Shown here: piece by piece, positions 43,401 through 54,300 of the stretch
How the letters are laid out: each line of letters begins with the position of its first letter
Numbering within the stretch: position 1 is the first letter of the stretch
NCBI GenBank assembly: GCA_022385805.1
Contig: MU277677.1
Coordinates: 633,649-697,648, forward strand
DNA: 64,000 nucleotides
Source: Pilatotrama ljubarskyi
Taxonomy: Eukaryota; Basidiomycota; Agaricomycetes; Polyporales; Polyporaceae
Direction of reading: 5' to 3'
Notes under the pieces: generated by a model
Seen by the model: only the letters and a program-made list of their open reading frames with translations
What the model was told of the DNA's origin: nothing
Databases searched by the model: none
Position numbers and translations under genes: made by a program

Positions 43401-46132
43401 GAACATGCGGCGTCGTATGGCTGTGAAAAAGTACCGCGAGCTTCGTGTAGCGACTATTAGAATCCAGACTTGGTGGCGGGGTATCATGGCTCGCCGGTTC
43501 GTGGAGAAGGTCCGCCGGGACGTGGCTGCGATTCGGCTCCAGCGTGGTGTCAGGCGCTATCTCCAGCGCAAGCGGTTCCTCACTATCCGGAATTCCATCG
43601 TTGCTGTTCAGAGCCGTGCGTACAACTCCCTGTTTGTTGTTCACGCTTGCCTTGTCTGACAGCCAGTGACCAGGTGCTCGCGGGGCTCTGGCGCGGAGAC
43701 TGTTTTCCGATTCGAAACGTACCCATGCGGTCGTCACTCTTCAAAGTCTCTTCCGTGGCGTGTACGTACGCAGCCGCTATCACCAGCCATGCATACTCAC
43801 CGCGTCTCATTTTCAGGCTTTGCCGGAGGGCATATCACTCTGATGTGCGCAAAGTCATTCTCATCCAGTCCTGTATGCGTCGGCGGCTGGCGCGAAAGGA
43901 GCTCAAGGCGCTCAAGGCGGAGGCTCGTTCGGTGTCCAAGTTCAAGGAGATCTCGTACCGCCTCGAGAACAAGGTCGTCGAGCTCACCCAGACCCTCCAG
44001 AAGCGGACGGAGGAGAAGAAGGAGCTCCAGAACAAGGTTTCGGCTCTCGAGGCGCAGCTCACCCAAGCCGTGTCCCGGCACGAAGAGTCGGATGCTCGTG
44101 CAAAGCAGATTCACTCGGATCTCCAGAACGCTCAGGAGGAGCTTTCGCGCCGCGAAGCTCTCCTCAAAGCGAAGGAGGACGTGGAGAAGCGGCTGGATGA
44201 AGCTCTGGCGAAGGCCGCCGAAAAGGAGCTGGCGATCGTGAAACTGCAGGAGGAGCTGGCTCAACAAGCCGCTCAGCTCGAATCTCAGCAGAAGATCATC
44301 GACAGCACTCCCGTCAGGAACGCGGACGATAGCTCGGTGATTCAAACTCTCAAGAGCGAAGTCAGCAGCCTTCGAGAGCAACTCAATCGGGCGACGGCGC
44401 TCAATGCCCTGACCCGCGGAGTTCGTGCCGAGCCTACATCACCTACCTTCGCTCCAACCCTTCGTCTCGGAGATGCCCCTACTTCGAATGGTGCTGCGGC
44501 ATCCGCAGCAGCCCGTGGTCACCAGCGACGACACAGTTCTGCTGGCGTGTACGCTATCAGCCCCTCCGACCACCGCACCTCTGCCGACGAGCTCATGTTC
44601 ATGGCAAAGCGCAGTCAAACGTCGAACCCCCGCGCAGTTTCGGTGGCATACAACGGCGAGGACGGTCTGCCGCAATTCCGTGTCCTCGACCGGTCGTCGG
44701 GCATGTACGACGACCCTGCGGAAGAAAAGATCAGGTTGATGCAGGACATCAAGCGTCTAGACGAGGATGTGCTGGACGGCCTGATTCGTGGATTGAAGAT
44801 ACCCGCGCCCAGCCTGACGAGCCCCGCTGCCGTGAAGGAGATCCTGTTCCCTGCCAACCTCATCTCTCTCATCACCAACGAGATGTGGAAGTATGGTCTC
44901 ATCCCGGAGAGTGAGCGGTTCCTGGCGAATGTCATGCAGACCATCCAGTCGCACGTCATGGTGAGTGTCGGCATTTTGCTCGTTGTACACCCACTCAACT
45001 CCCACTGCAGTCTTTCACGGGCGAAGACGCGATTATACCCGGCATCTTCTGGCTCTCGAACGTTCACGAGATGCTTTCTTTCATATGTGTCGCTGAGAGC
45101 GACATGCTGCAGGGCATCGGCCCAGGCGAGGAGAATGCGGTTCGTCCCTTCGAATGGGCCGACTACGAGCGCCTCGTCTCCGTTGTCAAGCATGACCTGG
45201 ACAGCTTGGAGTACAACATCTACCACACATGGATGCTTGAGACTAAGAAGCGGCTATCCAAGATGGTGATTCCGGCCCTCATAGAGAGTCAATCGCTACC
45301 CGGCTTCACGACGACGGACGGGGGAGGCAGACTGTTCAACCGTCTGCTGAACTCGAATTCACAGCCGGCGTACAGCATGGACGATATCTTGAACCTCTTG
45401 AACAAGGTCTGGAGGAGTCTGAAGAGCTACTACATGGAGGAGTCTGTGGTACAGCAGGTGATCACGGAGCTGCTCAAGCTCATCGGTGTGACTGCCTTCA
45501 ACGACCTTCTCATGCGGCGCAACTTCTCGTCGTGGAAGCGGGGTACGTCGGGCTTTGATAGACCCGTTGAATCCGTCAAGTTGACATTCATTTACAGCGA
45601 TGCAGATCCAGTACAACATCACTCGTATAGAGGAGTGGTGCAAATCGCACGATATGCCGGAGGGTACCCTCCAGCTGGAGCATTTGATGCAGGCGACCAA
45701 GCTCCTACAGCTCAAGAAGGTGGGTCATGTGCGATACGTCAATGGTGTGCTTGTCTGAAGTCTGGTGACAGTCCACGCCGGCCGATCTGGAGATCATCTA
45801 CGATGTGTGCTGGATGTTGACGCCTACACAAATTCAGCGTATGTGCACGAACTACTACGTTGCCGACTACGAGGTACGTTTCACAAAGGCGGAGGAGGAG
45901 AGCATCGCTAACGCGTAGGTCCTAGACTCCCATCTCTCCGGAGATCCTTCGCGTAGTCGCGTCACGGGTGTCCCCCAACGACCGCAACGACCACTTGCTC
46001 CTGGCGCCGGAGACCGAGGAAGTCGGCCCATACGAGCTGCCGCTCCCGCGGGAAGTCTCCGGCCTGGAGACGTACGTCCCTGCATACCTCAATGTCCCCC
46101 ATTTGCGGAGACTCGCTGCTCTGGTAGCATAG
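40476..46132 (+). CDS. Class V myosin heavy chain (Myo2 type), many exons
   Basis: Actin-based motor that carries secretory vesicles and organelles to sites of polar growth. In order: N-terminal SH3-like part ([20 protein letters not shown]), motor head with [20 protein letters not shown], the P-loop [10 protein letters not shown] made across two introns, [12 protein letters not shown] (switch I), the switch II part [20 protein letters not shown], the actin-binding loop with [38 protein letters not shown], six IQ motifs ([19 protein letters not shown] onward, about 43,390-43,910), a long coiled coil ([20 protein letters not shown], about 43,950-44,400), and the DIL cargo-binding domain (from [20 protein letters not shown] to [20 protein letters not shown]). 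The C-terminus ends [16 protein letters not shown], stop 46,130-46,132. No frameshift was seen. It is convergent with the AN1 zinc-finger gene, about 140 bp between stops. Confidence 0.95.
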
Positions 46133-46269
46133 CGGGTTCCGTAGGTATGATGTCCATACGCTTTTCGTTCTGCATACCTCTCTGTGCTATGGGATTCAAT
46201 GTAATGGTAATTTACGACAACCACTGTTTGCTCGGAGATCGCTTCATCTATGGGAGAGCACAAACGTCC

Positions 46270-47266
46270 TCATCTACTGAGGGAGAGAGAGGCACCGTCT
46301 GGGATCTGGTCAGCAAGTGCTTGGTCTGTCCTGAGGACGACGGGTTCTCCGTCGTCGTTGATATACAATAGGCGTAAGGGCTAGAGGATGAGGTTCATGA
46401 GATACAGGTTGAGGTGCGAACGAACGTACTTGGGTATCACTGATTGGCATCTTGAGCTGGGTGGCCAAGAGATCCAGCGCCCGGCCTGTCCAGACAGTCT
46501 ACATATCATAGCATCCAGCGAGAGCGTCGTATACGGAACCATGCACGCCACCTTTCTGAACCAAAAGACGTGCTCAGGGGCCTGGTCACCGTCCGCTCGA
46601 CGAACCTTGACGTGGAGTCGTTGGTCTATCGGTACGGAAGCGGTTGTGTCTTTGGGATCCGCCGGCTTGGCTTTGTGTCGCATCTTCATGACTGCAACCT
46701 TTCGCTGCTGTGCGACCTTCTTGGAATCTGAGCCTAGGGCGGTGGCTGCAGCACGAGGCGCGCCGCTAGACGTCTTGGTGGATGAGGGGCCGAAGTGCTT
46801 GGCCAGGAGGTCTCTCGCTGCTGCGTTCTTTTGTGGTACTACTTCCAGAGACCCAGTAGGCGTGCACGAGTGACTCTTCGGTTCTCTGTGCCTGTAGAAC
46901 AATTGAGCGCGAGAGTCGGGGACGGAAGACACGGACGGCAACATACTGCGCGCAGAATGCATGCTTGCACTCTGGACAGAGCGCGGGCGACCTGTCTGCA
47001 GTGTCTGTGGCGTTCGCTGTGTACGCCTCGAGACTGGGCTTGTTGCAGGACGGCTGTGCGCAGCGTTGGAGCTGCAGGCTGGGCGAGGGCGCTGCGGTGC
47101 CTGGCTGCGGGGCGAGGCGAGGGCAGTCGTGGGCGTCGGGCGAGACGTGCTCTCTGCAGAACAGACGGTCGCATCTGCAGCGGATCGGCAGAAAGTCGTT
47201 CACGTTGCACGTTGCGAGTGCGCAGTGCGCGCCGACGTCGACGAGTCCAGTGCCAGAGTCGGTCAT
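46270..47266 (-). CDS. AN1-type zinc-finger protein of the ZFAND1/Cuz1 group, four exons
   Basis: ZFAND1 and yeast Cuz1 bind Cdc48/p97 and the proteasome and help clear stress granules and handle arsenite stress. The protein starts MTDSGTGLVDVGAHC and has a first AN1 finger (CALATCNVNDFLPIRCRCDR, LFCREHVSPDAHDCP) and a second (CAQPSCNKPSLEAY with LCPECKHAFC and, over an intron, HREPKSHSC). A linker rich in Ala, Ser and Lys follows, then a ubiquitin-like C-terminal part with VPIDQRLHVKVRRADGD, ALDLLATQLKMPISDTQ and, in the last exon, LRLLYINDDGEPVVLRTDQA ending SLSLSR. This two-finger plus UBL-like layout is specific for ZFAND1. A longer in-frame ATG exists at 47,335 (acidic extension) but would overlap the promoter of the divergent VPS2 gene. 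Confidence 0.85.
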
Positions 47267-47341
47267 CGTCGTCGCAGTCTGGTCCGCCTCGCGCGCTTCC
47301 GACTCGAGCTCCTCCTCGTCCTCGACGTCCACCATCTCCGC
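47267..47341. promoter_or_regulatory. 75-bp divergent promoter between the ZFAND1-like gene and VPS2
   Basis: The two start codons, at 47,266 (minus) and 47,342 (plus), read away from one another with only 75 bp between. Both genes must therefore share this short sequence as 5' UTR and core promoter, or their transcripts overlap at the 5' ends. No TATA box is visible. Confidence 0.6.
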
Positions 47342-48309
47342 ATGAACATCATCGTGCGCACACTCGACAAGTCGTGCATTCCTCTATCTCACTCGCTTGC
47401 AATGTCTAGGAAACTCTCTTTGGCCGTACGGTCACCCCCGCGGAGCGGCTGCGCCAGCACCAGCGCGCCCTCGCCAAAGCGCAGCGTGAACTCGATCGCG
47501 AACGCACAAAGCTCGAGCAGCAGGAGAAGAAGCTCATCATGGACATCAAGAAGAGTGCCAAGGCTGGCCAGATGGTGCGCGAGCTGTCTCTGTTATGCGT
47601 ACACTACTCAGGGCCGTCGCTCCGCAGAACGCATGCAAGGTCATGGCCAAGGACCTTGTCCGCACACGTCGCTATGTCCAGAAGTTCTACCAGATGAGGA
47701 CACAGCTCCAGGCGGTTGGCCTACGGATACAGACTCTGCGGAGCAACCAGCAGATGGCAGAAGCAATGCGCGGTGCAACTAGGGTACTTTCACATATCTT
47801 CCCGTCGTCTTTCGCCCAGCTTCCTCGTATTGATGGGCCGCACATCGCAGGCCATGGGTGCCATGAACAGAGGCCTCAACCTGCCCCAAATACAACGCAT
47901 CATGAACGAGTTCGAGCGAGAGAGCGCCACCATGGACATGAAGGAGGAGATGATGTCCGACGCCGTGGACGATGTCATGGACGACGAACTCGAGGATGAG
48001 GAAGAGGAAGGCGACAAGATTCTGAAACAAGTGCTCGACGAGATTGGTGTGGACCTATCGCAGCAGGTTCGTGGCTCTGCGGTTCCGTACGTTGGCGGAC
48101 ATTGACGCATGGTCCCTAAGCTATCTGATGCTCCCAGCGGACTGGCTGTGACGTCTCCGCTCACGGAGCCTCGACAGGCAGTCGCTCTCGGTGGCCCTCC
48201 CGGTGCGGCCCCACCGTCAGGGGGCAGCGGGCGCAGTGAAGGGGCTCCGCCCGATATGTCAGACGAAGACGCCTTGCAAGCACGGTTGGATGCCCTCAGG
48301 CGAGGCTGA
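47342..48309 (+). CDS. VPS2: ESCRT-III subunit Vps2 (CHMP2A homologue), five exons
   Basis: Core ESCRT-III component that, with Vps24 and Snf7, drives membrane scission at endosomes and recruits the AAA ATPase Vps4. A 12-nt first exon (47,342-47,353) encodes MNII; after an intron the next exon begins at 47,410 with ETLFGRTVTPAERLRQHQRA, the hallmark Vps2 N-terminus, continuing RELDRERTKLEQQEKKLIMD. Then NACKVMAKDLVRTRRYVQKF, TLRSNQQMAEAMRGATR, NRGLNLPQIQRIMNEFERES with MDMKEEMMSDAVDDVMDDEL, an acidic stretch (EDEEEEGD), LKQVLDEIGVDLSQQ, and a Pro/Gly-rich linker leading to the C-terminal MIM1-type helix DEDALQARLDALRRG. Residue order and length match fungal Vps2. The stop lies 98 bp before that of COG4, which is convergent. 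Confidence 0.94.
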
Positions 48310-48406
48310 TGCTGCTCGTATGCTCTCGTTGAGGTTGTGCGGGTATCATTGTGTATCGATGGTATGTAGAGTAGCACGGATTGTACATGACCCGATAAAG
48401 ACCATC

Positions 48407-51218
48407 CTATACCCGGAGATTCGCCACGGCACGGGCTTCCTGTTGGCTGAGTTGCCATGCTATTCCTGATCCGTTGTAGAACTCGTCTACGTCTTCCTCC
48501 TGCATGTGCTTTCAGCAGGGGCGTCGACATCGTGAACGTGAGCGCACGTACCGAATCGAGGTTGAGGAGGGTGGCGATCTGTTGCAAGCGGACGAACTTC
48601 TCCCGGATGTCGCCGTATACGGTTTGCGCCGAGAGGTACGCAACGACAGCGCGAAGATCGTGATCGAAACGGATTGCCCCCAGCTGAAGAGAATCCTCTT
48701 AGTGCAAGGAGCCACCGGTGCGAGGCGCATGATATACCTCACTGTACTTCAGACCGACAACGAACTTCTCCCACGGTCGCACCAGCACGTCGAGTGCAAG
48801 GCCAAAGAACAGGCGATAATTGCTCTCCGTGAACGTATCCTGTGGAGTGGAACTGAGTCGCTGGAGTCGTCCTACCTGCCGTCAAGGACTCACTTTGTAG
48901 CCTTCAATCAGACCCTCCCATGCCTTGATGAACCGTTTGCGAACGAGGTCCTGCAGTTCTGCCGCGGCGTAGCCATCTTCATCAAGGACGTAAGAGATGT
49001 CTTTGTACACGTCTGGGATAAATGTCCGCAACTTTGGCCGTAGAAGCTGGTTGAAAAGCTGCTCCACTCCAGCCTTATTGCAAGGTCAGTGGGACCAATG
49101 CTGAGCTGTATGGCAGGACTTACTCTGAGCGTGGAGCGGAACTTGGGCACGAGGTTCATGAAGCCATTCAGGCTCTTCTTGACCGACTCGGTCTCGAATT
49201 CGAGAAAGTGTTGTTGGATGAGGTTGGATTGGCTCAAGTCTTTGACTAGGCGCTCCATGTGGGAGGACGAAATGTCTAAGTCGTTTAGGTGGATCTCCGG
49301 GCACATGAGACTAGGCACAGCTTATATTAGGGTGTCATACTCACGATGAAGGACTGCCTGTTTTCTCTCTCGGTCTTCTCGCCGCGTATTCCTGGACCGG
49401 CTGAAGCGCCTTTGTAGACGTTATCGAGCTTTTGTCTGATCACTCGAACGTATTCCTTGTCCACTACCTCGCGTAACTGTTCGGAAGTGCGTTCGACCGT
49501 GGGCACGGAGGCCGTGGTAATCATTCGCGCCAGGACGGTTTTCAGGATGTAGAAGGCATCGTCTGGAGCCGTCGTAATGATGGGGGATTGAGAGAGGTCG
49601 GGGGTAGCTAGACGGTGCGCCTAGTCATGTGTGTTAGCTCGATAGTATCGCACTGAGATGACTGAACTACCTTCTCTATTACAGAACGAGCATACCATAC
49701 TTCGAGCGGCGTGTAGTACGTTGCCAGCATGTCTTCTATCTTCTCATGGGATCGCGAATCCTCAACGACTTGGAATCTCGCCGGTGTACCTTGTTGGATT
49801 CTGCTGTCTGAGGGGGGCTTTGACTGAAGCTGAGGCTCTGTGCGGCTATTATCAACGCTCGCTTCCGTATCAGGCTCCTCTGGACTAGCTTCTTCCTAGA
49901 CGGGGGCTGTATCAGAGACAAAGGCCGCAGCGACATATGATAATCGCCTACTCCGAGCCGATCGTGCATGAATTTGCGGAACAGACCCCACCTTCCGCTC
50001 ATGCCAGCTGCCTCTGACAACACCCTATCAATCTCACGAGGATCTACTAGGTCTTGATCGATTGGCTCAGCGGTGTTACTTGGCCTGTTCGCAGCGCTGG
50101 TCGAGATATCCGAGAGCTGACGAGTGTCAGACAGGAATTCTCCAGAACTGCGTATCTTGCGACTCACTTTACGTCTCATGGAGCGCTCCTCCGCCCACCC
50201 ATCTACCAGATCATTTACGACTCGGTCCGCCTCTTGTAAGAGACGTTCCAGAACGAGACCCATCTTGCCGGCGCCATAGTACTTCTCCACCACAGGCTGG
50301 TGCTGGTCGACGATAAGGGCGATACTCTCGAAAAGCGCGGTCAAGGCGGTGATATAGTACAGCGGGGACGATGCTGCTTGAATTAGCTACGGTGCGGACA
50401 AGACACCGACTCACTTACTCTTCGCGGATGCTGGTGGGCGTACTTTGACAAGCTCGACCACAAACGACGCGTAGGCCTGTAGACCTTCAGCTTCCCAGCC
50501 AATTGCGGGAAAGAGCTTGAAGAAACGGCTGGTGGCTGTCGCATCGCGCGCTCGAGAGGCTCTGTCAAACTCCCGGCGGAAGACGGCGAGGAGTCGCTCG
50601 CGGGCGGCCTGCAAGGTTTGTGCAGGAGGAAGATGGCTCTCCGGTGTAGGCTGTCACGCGTTTTGGTACATATAGCATATGAGAAGAAGTCGTAGACGTA
50701 CCACGGCGGTCTCGGCGAAGGGACCGGAGATGACATCGAGAGGCAAAGCCATTGCTCTCGCGCAGTGGCGGGTAGCGGCTTCCCAATCGTGTTGCTCGAT
50801 GGCATCGTGTAGAGCGGCCAAGGAAGACTAGTGAACGATCCCGAATGAAGGAGAGGGCTGCAGAGGCGAGGTGAGAGAGGATTACCTTTAGCTCGATGAT
50901 CTGGCTGACGCGCTCGGAAGCCTCGCGTACTCTGCGCATCTCCTCGTCAAGAGACTGCACGCGTCCGCCTACATCCTGCGCGGTTCGGGCGGTGAAGGAG
51001 ACGGCTCGGTCGAGAAGTCGAGTCTCGTTTGCCAGGAGATCGAGTTGAGGTGCGAGGGATTTGAGTCCGTTCAAGGAGGCGGCTATAGGTTCGTGCGTGG
51101 ACAGCAGCTCTGCCAGGCTGGCCGAGAGCTCGGACTCGTGGGATTGCAGAGCGGAGAGACGGGCAAGAACACTGGCGAGAGTAGCGAGGCGACGAGGGTC
51201 AGAGCGCGCAGTCTCCAT
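48407..51218 (-). CDS. COG4: Conserved oligomeric Golgi complex subunit 4, multi-exon
   Basis: Lobe A subunit of the COG tether that captures retrograde vesicles at the Golgi and binds SNAREs and Sly1. The start is the ATG at 51,218 (METARSDPRRLATLASVLAR); an upstream in-frame GTG at 51,302 is not a normal eukaryotic start. The N-terminal coiled coil (SHESELSASLAELLSTHEPI, LLDRAVSFTARTAQDVGGRV) is followed after an intron at about 50,830-50,885 by a helical repeat region. LFESIALIVDQHQPVVEKYY and LVLERLLQEADR at about 50,230-50,340 are the COG4 core signature. The C-terminal part has TFTESNYRLFFGLALDVLVR, PWEKFVVGLKY and, in the last exon, WQLSQQEARAVANLRV, stop at 48,407. About nine introns are present. 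A decayed copy of the first exon, first intron and part of exon two lies at 60,418-60,885. The transposon island begins less than 100 bp upstream of this start codon. Confidence 0.92.
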
Positions 51219-51306
51219 CAGACTGAGAGACTGAAGCTGAAGAGCTTCACCGTCCGCAAGCGGAGCCAGGAGAGCGATCACGTGATCGTTACAGTCTCGC
51301 ACCGGT

Positions 51307-54300
51307 ATGTCTCAGCACACAGATACCCATGCAGCGGATCAAACGCCTCCTCTGGCTCACAGCCATACGCTCACATTTCCGTACCCGCCTGCTCCTCTCC
51401 AGCGCCGCAAAATGGTGCACACCGCCATCTCCCGTACCTCAACACTATCAGCTTGCGACAGCTCCGTTTCATCGCATTTAGCTTCCGACAACACCTCCAC
51501 AATCTCGCCCTCGCCCTCTGCTACATCCCTCTCCACGTCTTCGAGCCTATCTTCGATCACAGCAGACTCAGAAGGCTCGTCTCTTGACGCGATCGACGCT
51601 GAGAACCTGGACTGGGATACAAACGGAATAAATGGGACTCTACGTGCGCGCTGCCCCCGCTGCGGCCAGTGGATCGGGACTGGATCAAAGAAACCGAACA
51701 TTGCCCCTGTCAAGACGCACATGGCAAGCCAGAAGAAATGTCGCCCAGCCTCATTGGAGGGCATAGCTATGTCAGATGCTCGAGCAGCCCGGCATGCTCT
51801 CTTACCCCTGCCGCCCACGCGCTCCCATGCTGGTACTGTGGTGTGTGCTCCATCAACTCCGCCTCCCTCTCGCTTGCTTGAAGATCTGGCAATCGAGATC
51901 CTCACACCCAGCAAGTTCACTGATGAGGTGTATGCAACAGACGACTCCGATTCAGGTACACACACCGATGTTGACTCTTCACAGAAGTACATATGCTTGT
52001 AGCTTTTGTGAATCCACCAGCTTTATGAAAGGTCCTCGCACCCAGCCAAGGACCCCCAAGCTGTCGAGGTCTTCTCAGCTGGAGAGCACGTCCGCATGTC
52101 CCGGTACACGACTCAACTGGCCAAGGGATCGTTTCTATGAAACATACCCTTTCCAGCGACATGATCCAGTTTCCTTCAAGCTGGGTTACACATTCTGCAG
52201 TGTTGACCCTGCCAGCATGTTCCTCGTTTGCTCAACCAACTGCAGTAAGTTCGCCCTTCCAGATGGTCAGCCCTGTCTGGCTTGTCAAGATATCTGCTTG
52301 ATCGTATCACAGCTGGCTGAGCTCGCCGCCTATGCTCCCCCCCACACAAACTACAGATATTTCACACATGAACAGCTGCAGAGGCTGCTGCATGAGCATG
52401 ATGAGGCGATCAACTCCCTCAAGCTGAAGGTGAGCGTGAACAGAATCTCGTGAAATTGACGTCGGTGCAGGGATTGAACCTTGGACGCAAGTGCGCCTCC
52501 GCAATGCGGCGCCTTGACGACTTTTGGTGCTTCCTCATAGTTGTCGCAACAGCAGATGTTTCCCGGCTACGTCAGCTTGTTCACAGAGCAGTCAAGAGCA
52601 GGGCGAGCGTAGCTGAGATCACTAGAAGGATCAAAGAGGCCGCGGCCGGTGTATATCGAGCACAGGGCTATGAGCAGGGTGATTATGACATCACTCTTCC
52701 ACTTCTCCGTTGCGGCTGTCGATCGCTGCTGTGGTCGATGGGTGAACACTCCAGCCTCCCATCTGTACGTGCTCTGAAGCAGGAGAACATATTTATGCGG
52801 CTTATGCCTAGCGTTGGGATGCCTCAGCACGAGGATATCTCGTTCAACCTGGAGGAGGTGTTTGAGCGCCATTTGCGCCGTGCACGACCCCCCAAGGTTG
52901 CTCGCTCTGGGATGTCCCTCTTATGGGACGAGCTCGCCATGGAGGAGGTTGCCGTCTATCTCCTGCACTCGGACTCAGTTGTTGGTCTTTGTCGTGAGCA
53001 TGCGGGTGCAGTGAAGACATGCCTGACTACCTTCGAGGATGCAGAGGCAATTGCTCATGTGTTGGCTCATGGCGATGTTCACTACAGCTCGGAATGTTCT
53101 GTCATTGCACTCGCATTGTTCTCGACTCTGTGGTGCCTTCCCAGTGGTAGTGTCGCCGACGTGTAAGAAAACATCTCCCGAGCAGTCAGCTGTCATTGCT
53201 GAGCGCGTCATCTCGTGCTGGAACATGCACTTTGCTGCTACATATGGGAACATCTGGACGTTCACGTCCGATGGCAATGCAGGGCAGCAGCGCATGGTCT
53301 ACGACCTCTTCATGAAACATCCCCTCCACCTCTCCCACTACCTATATCAGTATCTAGGGCGCCTTCCTGGCTTGAACTTGTGCGTGGAGGATGGCGACAT
53401 CACAGCCGATTTCGACTGGAAGCACGAAGTTAAATGTAAGTACTCTCTGTGCCTTGCCACTACTTCTATTTTAGTACTATCATTCACCTGAGCTGTGCCT
53501 CTCTGTACCAGGGATCATGCACCTGCTTCTCACACAGGACGGTGTGGTGATTGGCAAGACAATTTTAAATATTACCACCCTCAGGCGACATCTTTGACGC
53601 GACCTGACAAAGAGTGAGCATGACATCAATGTCCTCACTAACCCCTCCAACACACAAAATGTTTCATGTGCAATCAAGCTACTCGCTGCAATTCATAACG
53701 TCCCCAGCTTGCCTCCAGATGGCTGTGATCCTTCTGAGATACAGGAGGCTGCTGTCATTGGGGCTGTTAGTGAGATGTTTGGGAGCTTTATGGATGCATT
53801 CATCCGGGTGGACTGGAGTCTCTCAGAGCAGCTTGCCGCTTTGAGCAAGTACGCGCACATGTCATTCACGCTCTTCCGTTTGGGTGGGAACAATGTCAGA
53901 CCCCATCAGCTCTACAGTGACACACACTGCACTGTCAAAAACGCGTACTTCTGCATGGCAAAACAGCAAGCTCTAGACAGCACTCAGCCATTCTATCTCT
54001 TCTGGGTGGGAGATGACCGTCTTGAGGAGCTCTTTGGTATTGTCCGAATGATTGGGGGTCATGATCCAAATGTATTGCTCTTGCAACTACTTGACCGGAT
54101 TGGGGCTGCACTCAATGTTGATGCTGTCTATAGCTGCAACCCGGACCTCAACCCTGCTGGCCACCAGCAACTGAAGGTGACGAGTGCTGAGAAAGCAGAT
54201 CACTTAAACCCCGAGTCCAGGTGTGGCAATGCCATTGTTGGGGACATCAACCTAGAAGCTACGTGGTGCTAGTGGTCACATGGAAGCGGAGGCTGCACTT

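Noticed and set aside
51219..51306. COG4 start at the in-frame GTG at 51,302
   Set aside because: GTG is not a usual start in fungi, the ATG at 51,218 gives a normal COG4 N-terminus, and the similarity to the duplicated fragment ends near that ATG.
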